Shown piece after piece: positions 55,231 to 63,404 of a stretch of 64,000 nucleotides of DNA. The DNA is from Devosia rhodophyticola. GTDB lineage: Bacteria; Pseudomonadota; Alphaproteobacteria; Rhizobiales; Devosiaceae. Under the pieces are notes generated by a model. It was not told the DNA's origin. It made no database searches and was given only the letters and a program-made list of their open reading frames with translations. Location of the stretch: assembly GCF_028816475.1 (NCBI RefSeq), contig NZ_CP118247.1:1240001-1304000 (forward strand), written 5' to 3'. A program made the translations under genes and the position numbers. How positions within the stretch are numbered: the first letter of the stretch is position 1; each line of letters begins with the position of its first letter.

Positions 55231-56640
55231 TCACGGTTCAATGCCATAGGCGTCGCGCATTTGGGCAATTTCGGCAAGAGTTGATGCCAAAACCGACCAA
55301 TCGTCATTTTCGGCAATCGGGTCCCAGATCGCCTCGACCTCCTCGATCAGCATGGTGCGGGGGCGTGATCGCGCAAAATAGGGGTGATTGAGATTGGCGG
55401 TCTTGTCGGGCACAAAATTATCAAGAAGGTCGGCGACCGAGCGAAAATCGGCGCTCGTGTAAAACTGGGCCGCCGGACTTTTGGCGGCGCGTTCGGCACT
55501 TTGGGCCCCGCCGCGCCAATCGAAAAAGAACTGCTCATAGGGTGCCTCTGATGCGCCTAAAAAGCCGAAAAGCGCGGTGACAAATTGGGTGCCCTGCTCG
55601 TCGGTGCCCGGTGTGAGCGCCAAACGCGCCAGCATGGCATTGGACAATTCGGTGCGAAAGATCGGCCAGAACCGGTTGAGGACGGGTTCAAGCGCCTCGG
55701 TCGAGGAAATCGGTAGCAAGGATTCGGCCAGGCGGGTAAGATTCCACGCCAATGTGTCGGGTTGTCGGCCAAAGCTATAAAGTCCTGTATTGTCGAAATA
55801 GGCGGCGGTGAATTCGGGATCATAGCTGGGCACGAACCGCCACGGGCCATAGTCGAAACTTTCCCCGGTGATGTTGATATTATCGGTATTGAGCACGCCG
55901 TGAACAAATCCCGCAGCGATCCACTGCGCGCCCAGTCGCGCCACTCGAGCAGCCACGACCCCGAGAAAAGCGGCGGGCCTGTCGGCGGCGTCGGTCAGTT
56001 CAGGATAGTAATTGGCAATGGCATAATCGAGCAATTGGCTGATGCCAGCATGGTCCTCAAGATAGGCCAACCGCTGGAACGTGCCGATGCGAATATGGGA
56101 GTGGCTGAGACGTACGAGAACCGCCGAGCGGGTTGGGGATGGTTCGTCGCCGCGATGCAGCGCCTCGCCGGTTTCGACCAATGAGAACGATTTTGAGGTG
56201 TAAACGCCCAACGCCTCAAGCATTTCGGTGGCCAGAATTTCGCGCACGCCGCCCTTGAGGGTCAGCCGCCCATCGCCGCCACGCGACCAGGGGGTTTTGC
56301 CCGACCCCTTGGTGGCAAAATCTAGCAGGCGACTATCGACAGGATCATAGGCTTGCGCGAACAAAAATCCTCTTCCATCGCCGAGTTCTGGATTGTAGCT
56401 GCGGAACTGATGGCCGTGGTAGCGCAAGGCCAGTGGTTCGGCTAGAGAGCCTGGAAGCGGTTCAAAACGGCCAAAATGGGCCAGCCATTGGGCTTCATCA
56501 AGATCCCCCAACCCCATGCGGTCGGCCCAGCGCTGGTCGCGATGGCGCAGGATGGTTTTGGGGAAATCGGCCGGGGCAACATGATCATAAAAGGCATCGC
56601 CCAAAGTTTCGTGGTTTTTGGCTGGCTTGAAAGTGCTCAT
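55231..56640 (-). CDS. selO: protein adenylyltransferase SelO (YdiU)
   Basis: SelO transfers AMP to proteins with a flipped pseudokinase fold and links to redox control. The 469-residue protein has FATKGSGKTPWSRGGDGRLTL near residue 110, then RGDEPSPTRSAVLVR, and NTDNINITGESFDYGP, where the Asp residues bind metal. The selenocysteine or Cys of eukaryotic forms is not expected in bacteria. It is divergent from the next gene and sits upstream of the gamma-CA gene. Confidence 0.94.
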   Translation of the reverse strand: MSTFKPAKNHETLGDAFYDHVAPADFPKTILRHRDQRWADRMGLGDLDEAQWLAHFGRFEPLPGSLAEPLALRYHGHQFRSYNPELGDGRGFLFAQAYDPVDSRLLDFATKGSGKTPWSRGGDGRLTLKGGVREILATEMLEALGVYTSKSFSLVETGEALHRGDEPSPTRSAVLVRLSHSHIRIGTFQRLAYLEDHAGISQLLDYAIANYYPELTDAADRPAAFLGVVAARVARLGAQWIAAGFVHGVLNTDNINITGESFDYGPWRFVPSYDPEFTAAYFDNTGLYSFGRQPDTLAWNLTRLAESLLPISSTEALEPVLNRFWPIFRTELSNAMLARLALTPGTDEQGTQFVTALFGFLGASEAPYEQFFFDWRGGAQSAERAAKSPAAQFYTSADFRSVADLLDNFVPDKTANLNHPYFARSRPRTMLIEEVEAIWDPIAENDDWSVLASTLAEIAQMRDAYGIEP

Positions 56641-56782
56641 GGTCCAAGGCTTAGTCCGCCCAATGCAATCCGTCTACTGATGCGTCAGGGCAGCAGGGAT
56701 TGGCGAAAAGCCAATGATTTCTTATCAGCCACTTGATTGGATCGGCCAAGCCCATAAAAGTGCGGCAAAGCCGGAGACAATC

Positions 56783-57844
56783 ATGACCAAAATCCTCGCC
56801 GATCTCGAAACCCCTTGCGTTGTCATCGACATTGATCGGGTGGAAGCCAATCTCAAACGGGGTCAGGCAGCGGCCGATGCCCTTGGCGTTGCCTTGCGTC
56901 CCCATATCAAGACGCACAAGATTCCGCGTTTTGCGCTGCGGCAGGTTGAACTGGGCGCAGTGGGGATCACGGTACAAAAGCTGGGCGAGGCCGAAACCAT
57001 GGCCGATGCCGGACTGGATGATCTCTTCCTGCCCTACAATATCATTGGGACCACAAAGCTTGATCGGTTGGTGGCGCTCAATGATCGGCTCAATCTGAAG
57101 GTCACGGCAGACAGCCCCGACACGGTTGCGGGCTATGCGCAACGCCTTGCAAATTCGGCCAAACCACTGGTGGTTCTGGTGGAATGCGATACCGGATTAG
57201 GCCGGTGCGGGGTACAGACGGCGGCGCAGGCTCTTGCCCTGGCGCGCCATATTGCTTTGTCGCCGGGGTTGCAATTTGGCGGGCTAATGACCTATCCGGC
57301 AGCTGGCAAGGTCGCCGAGTCCGATCATTGGCTGGCCGATGCAGTGGCCCTTCTGACCGAAGCCGGGTTTGATTGCCCCGTGGTTTCGGGGGGCAACACG
57401 CCCGACATGTTTCGCCTGAACAAATCTGTTGTTACCGAAATTCGGCCCGGCACCTATATTTATTTTGACCGGGGGCAGGTCTCGCTCGGGGCTGCAAGTT
57501 TTGAGGATTGTGCGCTCAGCGTTTTGACAACCGTGGTATCGCGCCCAACGGCAAACAGGATCGTTATTGATGCCGGATCAAAATCGCTGACCAGCGATCT
57601 GTTCGGTCTGGTGGGGTTTGGCGTGGTGATGGACAACACGGCGGTGAGCGTTACCTCGCTTTCCGAAGAACATGGGGTCATCGAGCTTGCCGAGCCCTCC
57701 GACGCGCCAAGGGTTGGTGATCGCATCCGCATCATTCCCAACCACGCCTGTCCGGTTTCCAACCTGCACGATCAGGTCCATCTGATCTCGGGCAACGAAT
57801 GGGTTGAGACCATTACAGTTGCGGCGCGCGGTCGCACGGATTGA
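56783..57844 (+). CDS. PLP-dependent D-serine dehydratase/D-threonine aldolase-like enzyme (DSD1 family)
   Basis: The 353-residue fold-type III PLP enzyme has the Schiff-base lysine in RPHIKTHKIPRFA near residue 47 and the C-terminal metal site NHACPVSNLHDQ, which provides His and Cys ligands for zinc in D-serine dehydratase. LETPCVVIDIDRVEANL is the usual N-terminal strand. GGAGAC sits before ATG 56783; an in-frame start 23 codons upstream lacks support. It could act on D-serine, D-threonine or 3-hydroxy-D-aspartate. Confidence 0.9.
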   Translation: MTKILADLETPCVVIDIDRVEANLKRGQAAADALGVALRPHIKTHKIPRFALRQVELGAVGITVQKLGEAETMADAGLDDLFLPYNIIGTTKLDRLVALNDRLNLKVTADSPDTVAGYAQRLANSAKPLVVLVECDTGLGRCGVQTAAQALALARHIALSPGLQFGGLMTYPAAGKVAESDHWLADAVALLTEAGFDCPVVSGGNTPDMFRLNKSVVTEIRPGTYIYFDRGQVSLGAASFEDCALSVLTTVVSRPTANRIVIDAGSKSLTSDLFGLVGFGVVMDNTAVSVTSLSEEHGVIELAEPSDAPRVGDRIRIIPNHACPVSNLHDQVHLISGNEWVETITVAARGRTD

Positions 57845-57958
57845 GCAGGCGTTGAAATTAAATTCCTGTGGTGAACCATATCGAGGATGGTTGCGTTAGC
57901 AATCGGTGAACTCTGCTCACCTATTCAATTCACGGGGGCTCCGAACAGGAGCTTGGAA

Positions 57959-58237
57959 GTGCCATATAGTTTAATTGATATCGGCATTGTGCGCCGTAAC
58001 GCGCACAAGTCACTGCCGAACCGCGTGGTGGGTACGGTACGCGCTGTGCTCAAGGAAATTCAGGATGATCGGGAGCAGGAACATGAGCTTGCGGTGTCCG
58101 TCTGGGCCGAGACCTGCCCCGAGATGAGCGAGCAGGACATTGAAATGGCGCTGTTGCTCAAGGCCGCCGATATTGTGGGTCGGGTCAAAACCAATCTGGA
58201 ACGCAGCGATCGGATACCCCCGCCATCACCATCTTAA
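57959..58237 (+). CDS. small hypothetical protein
   Basis: A 92-residue protein starts at GTG 57959 with AGGAGC a few bases upstream. A longer ATG-less reading from 57887 has no ribosome-binding site. The sequence (PYSLIDIGIVRRNAHKSLPNRVVGTVRAVLKEIQDDREQEHELAVSVW) is mostly helical, with a hydrophobic run only in the middle. No known domain is recognised. It is 114 bases after the DSD1 gene. Confidence 0.5.
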   Translation: MPYSLIDIGIVRRNAHKSLPNRVVGTVRAVLKEIQDDREQEHELAVSVWAETCPEMSEQDIEMALLLKAADIVGRVKTNLERSDRIPPPSPS

Positions 58238-58250
58238 TGGTAACCGAGGC

Positions 58251-58487
58251 CTAGTGCTTTTGATTGGCCAATTCCCGATCATCGGTCGACAATACAGGAA
58301 CGCGGGCCCTTTCGGTCATCGGGCCGAGGCGGGCAACGGCCAGCCGCGTTGCCGAAGGGCGTGCAAATTGGCGCGCAATGGCATCCTGTTCAGCCTCACG
58401 GCGGGCGCGTCGAGCGCGCTCATCCTTGACAAACCAGAGGATTGCCAGGGCCACAACCGCCCACATTGCCAGCAATTGCAAGATCAT
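58251..58487 (-). CDS. small single-pass membrane protein
   Basis: A 78-residue protein with one membrane helix at the very N-terminus (MILQLLAMWAVVALAILWFV) and then a long basic, helical cytoplasmic tail. The ribosome-binding site is weak (GGGTGCGG). It is convergent with the preceding small gene. There is no family match. Confidence 0.45.
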   Translation of the reverse strand: MILQLLAMWAVVALAILWFVKDERARRARREAEQDAIARQFARPSATRLAVARLGPMTERARVPVLSTDDRELANQKH

Positions 58488-58618
58488 AACCGCACCCGTG
58501 TGTTTTTCGCACGAGTTTCATAGCTAACAAAAGCTTAACTGGCCAAAGGATGTCGGTGTTAGGCTTAACGGTGGGCATTTTATCCAAAATTTCCGCGCAC
58601 CATCGGCCCCAATATTCG

Positions 58619-59062
58619 CTATCTGTCGGCGCCGTCCGGTTTGTTGATCGGGACCGCATAGAGTTCGAGCCGGTGATCGACCAGCTTGTACCCGAGCTTA
58701 CGGGCAATCACTTCCTGAATAGCCTCTATTTCCTCATTGCGAAATTCAATGACGGTACCAGTGCGGATGTCGATCAGATGGTCGTGATGCTCATCAGGGA
58801 TCAGCTCGAACCGGGCGCGGCCGTCCTTGAAGTCGTGCTTGGTAACAAGCCCCGCTTCTTCAAACAGGTTCATGGTGCGATAGACTGTGGACAGCGAAAT
58901 GCGCGGATCAATCGCCGAGGCGCGGCGATAGAGTTCCTCGACATCGGGGTGATCCTCGCTCTGTTCGATCACCTGGGCAATCACACGGCGCTGCTCGGTC
59001 ATGCGCATGCCGCGCTGGGCGCAAGCTTCTTCGAGGGTCAACTCGGTCTGGATGTTGCTCAC
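58619..59062 (-). CDS. fur: Fur/Mur-type metal-responsive repressor
   Basis: The 147-residue protein has a winged-helix part (residues about 12-85, with RMTEQRRVIAQVIEQSEDHPDVEELYRRA and ISLSTVYRTMNLFEEAGL) and a dimer/metal part with FELIPDEHHDHLIDIRTGTVIEF. The sequence is of the Fur/Mur type; in many Hyphomicrobiales this gene is Mur and responds to manganese. It ends the tsaB-rimI-fur series. The mntH palindrome in this window is a likely target. Confidence 0.9.
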   Translation of the reverse strand: MSNIQTELTLEEACAQRGMRMTEQRRVIAQVIEQSEDHPDVEELYRRASAIDPRISLSTVYRTMNLFEEAGLVTKHDFKDGRARFELIPDEHHDHLIDIRTGTVIEFRNEEIEAIQEVIARKLGYKLVDHRLELYAVPINKPDGADR

Positions 59063-59090
59063 GCTATCCTCCTACCGCCAAAATACCGGG

Positions 59091-59570
59091 TTACCCAAGA
59101 TCGCGAGACATGACAAGCGCTGTTGCCGCGCTGCCATCGGCCTTGGGATAATAGCCCTTGCGGGTGCCGATTTGGGAAAAGCCCTCGCGTTCATAGAGCG
59201 CCAGTGCCGATGCATTCAGTTCGTCAACCTCGAGAAAAACGGTTTTGACTGGACTCATCATCAAATCGGAAAAGGCGGCGTGCAACAGGGCGGTCCCCAC
59301 TTTCTTGCCGCGCCATTTTGGATCGACGGCAATGGTCAAGAGTTCGGCCTCGTCGCCTGCAATGCGAAACATGGCAAATCCGGCAATGCGCCTTTTGGCG
59401 TCGCACGCCACATATGTGGGATTGGACGCTTCGGCCAGAAAGCCCGTGAACTCGTCACTCGACCATCCCCGATAAAAGCCCTGTTTGTGCAATCTGGCCA
59501 GATCGGCAGCATCGCGGGTCTGGGCTGGCTCGATATGCAGGCCCGCCGGGGCCATCCATAATTTCATCAT
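59091..59570 (-). CDS. rimI: ribosomal protein alanine N-acetyltransferase
   Basis: The 159-residue GNAT protein has RDAADLARLHKQGFYRGW at the N-terminus and the acetyl-CoA loop WRGKKVGTALLHAAF near residue 88, plus FLEVDELNASALALYEREGF. It overlaps tsaB by four bases and precedes fur by 28 bases. The position next to tsaB is diagnostic for RimI, which acetylates S18. Confidence 0.9.
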   Translation of the reverse strand: MMKLWMAPAGLHIEPAQTRDAADLARLHKQGFYRGWSSDEFTGFLAEASNPTYVACDAKRRIAGFAMFRIAGDEAELLTIAVDPKWRGKKVGTALLHAAFSDLMMSPVKTVFLEVDELNASALALYEREGFSQIGTRKGYYPKADGSAATALVMSRDLG

Positions 59571-60175
59571 GGGCTCACCCTGGCGATACGGGCGGCGGTT
59601 TGCGGTTTGGCGTCGGCGTGCCGCACATAGCTCGCCTCGGGCGGGAAGGCTGCCGGATCGGCCTTATCTGCAAAGCGCGCCAGCAGGGCGATCTCAACAA
59701 AGGGGCTTTCTATGATGACGGCGTCGGCCGTGAGGCCTGCACGTGCGCCCTCCATGGGAACAAGGCGCGCCGCATCGAGAGGTACACCGGGGGCGGAAAA
59801 ATTTTGCACATAGGCCTGATCGCGTCGTGCATCGAGCAAGACACTGACCGGCACACCCGGCGTGGCGGCAAGCGAAATCGCCAAAAGACTCGGTACGCCC
59901 AGAACCGGGATATTGCGTGCCAGACCGACGCCACGGGCCGCCGACAATCCGATCCGCAGGCCGGTAAAGGAGCCGGGGCCGGTCGTGACCGCGATCCGCT
60001 CAAGATCGGCATAGCCGAGATCATTGCGCGACAAAAGCGTCTCGATCCGGGCAAAAATGAGCTCGGCATGACCCGTGGAAATCTCGTCGATGAGCTGGTC
60101 GGTTTGCCCATTGGCGTGCAGCAGCGCCAATTGCAAACGGGGGGCAGCGGTATCAATTGCCAAGGTGATATACAT
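59567..60175 (-). CDS. tsaB: tRNA threonylcarbamoyladenosine biosynthesis protein TsaB
   Basis: TsaB is a non-catalytic partner of TsaD in making t6A in ANN-decoding tRNAs. The 202-residue protein has the ASKHA N-domain LAIDTAAPRLQLAL and the TGPGSFTGLRIGLSAARGVG block (residues about 67-86). It is first in the tsaB-rimI-fur operon. An essential gene in most bacteria. Confidence 0.94.
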   Translation of the reverse strand: MYITLAIDTAAPRLQLALLHANGQTDQLIDEISTGHAELIFARIETLLSRNDLGYADLERIAVTTGPGSFTGLRIGLSAARGVGLARNIPVLGVPSLLAISLAATPGVPVSVLLDARRDQAYVQNFSAPGVPLDAARLVPMEGARAGLTADAVIIESPFVEIALLARFADKADPAAFPPEASYVRHADAKPQTAARIARVSP

Positions 60176-60282
60176 AATTAGGGTCTAGCGATGCAGGCGT
60201 AGCTAGTCCAGCGGCTTGACGCTATGGATTGGGACGGCGACCTTGCCGGGATGCACACTGATTCGTTGCGAGTTGCACTGAT

Positions 60283-61894
60283 ATGACCTGGTTGGCAGAA
60301 ACTGCCATGTTGAGCCACGGCTGGCGGCGATTTTTGTTGCTGGTGGTGGCCGGAGCCATTGCCGCGCTGTCGATTGCCCCGCTGTTTGTGCTGCCCGCCT
60401 TGTTCGTGACTTTTCCGATCTGGATCTGGTGTCTGGACGGGGCCGAGCGGCGTGGCGGCTGGCAAAAATTGTTCGGGCCAGCCTTTGGCATCGGCTTTGC
60501 CTTTGGGTTGGGCTATTTCACCGTATCGTTTCACTGGCTGGGCGCCGCGTTTTTTGTTGATGGCGGCATCATGATCGCGATCATGCCGTTTGCCATGGTG
60601 TCGCTGGCGGCACTGATTGCGCTTTTCTGGGGCTTTGCAAGCGCGTTGGCGCACCTGTTCTGGTCCAATGGGGCGTGGCGGGTGGTGACGCTGGCCACTT
60701 TCCTGACCATCGCCGAATGGGCGCGCGGCCATTATCTGAGCGGCTTTCCGTTTGATCTTTTGGGCTATGCGCTGACCCCGACCGAAGAAATGATGCAGCT
60801 GGCCTCGGTCATCGGGATTTACGGCCTGACATTTTTGGCAGCACTTCTGGCGATGACGCCCTCGCTGATCTGGCCAGCCGATCAACGCACCCTGACGCGG
60901 CGTCTTGCGCCGTTTTTTCTCGGCCTTCTGGCGTTGGTGGGACAAATGGGCTTTGGCTACAACCGGCTTGCGGCAACACCGGTCACACCAATGCAGGACA
61001 TTCGGATCCGGCTGGTGCAGCCGTTGATTTATGAGCATGCAGACTGGAGCAAGGTTGATCCCGCCGCAACGATTGACCGGTTGCTGACCCTATCACAAAT
61101 GCAGGTTAGCCCAGAGGACAAGGGTTTGGCGGGGATCACCCAATTGATATGGCCAGAGTCGGCACTGCCGTTCTTCTTGTCGCAATATCCCGAGGCACTG
61201 GCCCGTATTGCACGCATGTTGCCCGATACGACGATCCTGCTGACCGGCGCCCCACGACAGGACTATGTTCCGGGCGATGCGCCATCGGCCAAACCACCGT
61301 TCAATTCCCTGCTCGCCATCAATGGCGATGGAGAAGTGTTTGACAGCTATGACAAGTCGCATCTGGTGCCATTCGGCGAATTTTTACCATTTCAAGGGTT
61401 TTTCGCCCAGTTGGGGATCAAGCAGTTTGTGCCTGGCGCCGATGGCTGGGCGCATGGCGACGCGCGACGTCGGTTGATGAGCCTGCCCAACATGCCGCCG
61501 TTTCTGGCGCTGATTTGCTATGAGGCGCTTTTTTCAGGCGACCTTGGCGATACCGTGCAGGCCCGGTACCTGCTCAATATTACCAATGATGCGTGGTTTG
61601 ATGGCTCCATCGGGCCGGCCCAGCATGCCCAGCATGCGCGGGTGCGGGCTGTGGAAGAAGGCATGAGTCTGATCTCGGGCGGCCAATTCGGGCGTCACCA
61701 TGGCGGTTGATCCGCTGGGGCGGATTGCAGCGCAATTGCCGGTGCAACAAATGGATGTGCTCGACGTCGTGCCAGATGAGCGGCTCGCGACCACAATTTT
61801 TGCACAGTATCGCTATTGGCCGCTGCTGATCGCCTTGCTTTTCGGCCTCGGTATCAGCGTAGCGGTCGGTCGCCGTCAAAAGCGCGTTTCCTGA
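60283..61894 (+). pseudogene. lnt: apolipoprotein N-acyltransferase, frameshifted near the C-terminus
   Basis: Lnt puts the third acyl chain on lipoproteins in the inner membrane. The N-terminal membrane part (residues about 1-220, with GAIAALSIAPLFVLPALF at the start) is followed by a nitrilase-type domain with the triad Glu (WPESALPF), Lys (YDKSHLVPFGEFLPF) and Cys (ALICYEALF). The reading frame breaks at about 61675: the sequence ATCTCGGGC has one extra base relative to ATC-CGG-GCG needed for LIRAANSGVTMAVDPLG. Corrected, the protein has 536 residues and ends with a last membrane helix. As read, it stops 22 residues after the break, leaving 475 residues. The extra base may be a sequencing error. 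Confidence 0.9.
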
Positions 61895-61928
61895 CGCAGG
61901 AAATTTGTTTCCGGACAATCACTTCAAC

Positions 61929-61948
61929 ATATCAAGATTTCTTTATAT
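61929..61948 (+). promoter_or_regulatory. inverted repeat upstream of metK
   Basis: ATATCAAGA-TT-TCTTTATAT has eight of nine matched positions per arm, 85 bases before the metK start. The shape is that of ArsR-family operators, as known for SAM/SAH-responsive repressors before methionine-cycle genes. No riboswitch fold was recognised. Regulation is inferred. Confidence 0.4.
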
Positions 61949-62032
61949 CCGTCTTGACCGTTTGGCCATGCGGTGGCAGAAACTGGCCCCAATTGCTCTT
62001 TTTTGAGCCTTTTGCGCATTTGGAGGCCTGTT

Positions 62033-63289
62033 TTGGCACGCTCAACCTATCTGTTCACCTCTGAATCAGTCTCTGAAGGCCATCCCGACAAGGTGTGTGA
62101 CCGGATTTCCGACGAGATCGTTGATCTGGTTTTCCGCGAAGCCAAAAAGGCTGGCATGGATCCTGCTCAGGTGCGCACTGCCTGCGAAACGCTGGCAACC
62201 ACCAACCGCGTGATCATTGCCGGTGAAGTTCGCGTTCCCCCTTCCTTGCTCAAAAAGGACAAGGACGGCACCATCATGCTTGATGCCGCAGGCAATCCGC
62301 GGGTCAATCCTTCCAAGTTCAAGTCGGTTGCCCGCAAGGCCATCCGTGCCATTGGCTACGAACAGTCGGGCTTTCACTGGAAGACCGCCAAGATCGATGT
62401 GCTGCTGCATGGGCAGTCTGCCGATATTGCGCAAGGCGTGGATGAAAGTGGCAACAAGGATGTTGGCGCGGGCGATCAGGGGATCATGTTTGGCTATGCC
62501 AGCCGAGAAACTCCCGAACTGCTGCCAGCGCCGATCTATTATGCCCACAAAATTCTCAATGACCTGACCGTTGCGCGCAAGGAAGGAACCGGCCCTGCCC
62601 GCGTCCTGGGACCTGACGCCAAGAGCCAGGTAACGGTGCGTTATGAGAATGGCATTCCCGTTGCTGTAACCCAGATTGTTCTGTCGACCCAGCATCTGGA
62701 TGCATCGCTCAATTCCAGCGATGTCCGGCTGATCGTTGAGCCAATCATCCGGGCGGCCTTGCCTGAGGGTTGGGTTTCGGAAGAAACTGTGTGGCACGTC
62801 AACCCGACCGGCAAATTCGTCGTGGGGGGCCCTGATGGCGATGCAGGTCTGACCGGCCGCAAGATCATCGTTGACACTTATGGCGGTGCTGCCCCCCATG
62901 GCGGCGGCGCTTTTTCGGGCAAAGACCCCACCAAGGTTGATCGGTCAGCAGCCTACGCGGCGCGCTATCTGGCCAAAAACGTTGTGGCTGCAGGGCTCGC
63001 AGACCGCGCAACGATCCAGCTCAGCTATGCTATTGGTGTCGCCCAGCCACTTTCGATCTATGTCGATCTGCACGGCACCGGCAAGGTCGATGAATCGGTA
63101 TTGGAACTCGCCCTGGCAAAAGTCATGGATTTGACGCCGCGCGGCATCCGTACCCATCTCGACCTCAACAAGCCGATTTACTCCAAGACGGCCGCCTACG
63201 GCCATTTCGGGCGCAAGGCCGGTCGCGACGGTAGCTTTTCCTGGGAAAAGACTGATCTGGTCAGCGCGCTCAAAGCTGCAGTCAAATAG
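62033..63289 (+). CDS. metK: S-adenosylmethionine synthetase
   Basis: MetK makes SAM from methionine and ATP. The 418-residue protein starts from TTG at 62033, with GGAGG at 62022-62026; the start [20 protein letters not shown] agrees with homologues. The motifs [28 protein letters not shown] and the ATP/phosphate loop [19 protein letters not shown] are intact. A reading from 61973 would add 20 residues with no support. It is 138 bases after lnt. Confidence 0.96.
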   Translation: MARSTYLFTSESVSEGHPDKVCDRISDEIVDLVFREAKKAGMDPAQVRTACETLATTNRVIIAGEVRVPPSLLKKDKDGTIMLDAAGNPRVNPSKFKSVARKAIRAIGYEQSGFHWKTAKIDVLLHGQSADIAQGVDESGNKDVGAGDQGIMFGYASRETPELLPAPIYYAHKILNDLTVARKEGTGPARVLGPDAKSQVTVRYENGIPVAVTQIVLSTQHLDASLNSSDVRLIVEPIIRAALPEGWVSEETVWHVNPTGKFVVGGPDGDAGLTGRKIIVDTYGGAAPHGGGAFSGKDPTKVDRSAAYAARYLAKNVVAAGLADRATIQLSYAIGVAQPLSIYVDLHGTGKVDESVLELALAKVMDLTPRGIRTHLDLNKPIYSKTAAYGHFGRKAGRDGSFSWEKTDLVSALKAAVK

Positions 63290-63299
63290 CGTCGCCTCA

Positions 63300-63337
63300 A
63301 TGGTTCCGGCCCGGATTTATGACCAGGCCGGAACCAT
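63300..63337 (+). terminator. hairpin downstream of metK
   Basis: ATGGTTCCGGCC (63300-63311) and GGCCGGAACCAT (63326-63337) form a perfect 12-base stem with a 14-base loop, 10 bases after the metK stop. There is no T-run, so termination is likely incomplete before trmB. Confidence 0.55.
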
Positions 63338-63404
63338 GTGGGGTTGACGGCGGGGCCCGTGTCTTTGCAAGGAGGGCAACGATTTTGCTGTCGAGAAAGC
63401 CCTG

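Noticed and set aside
61895-62032. SAM riboswitch upstream of metK
   Set aside because: I could not recognise a SAM-II, SAM/SAH or other known fold by eye. Only an inverted repeat is supported.
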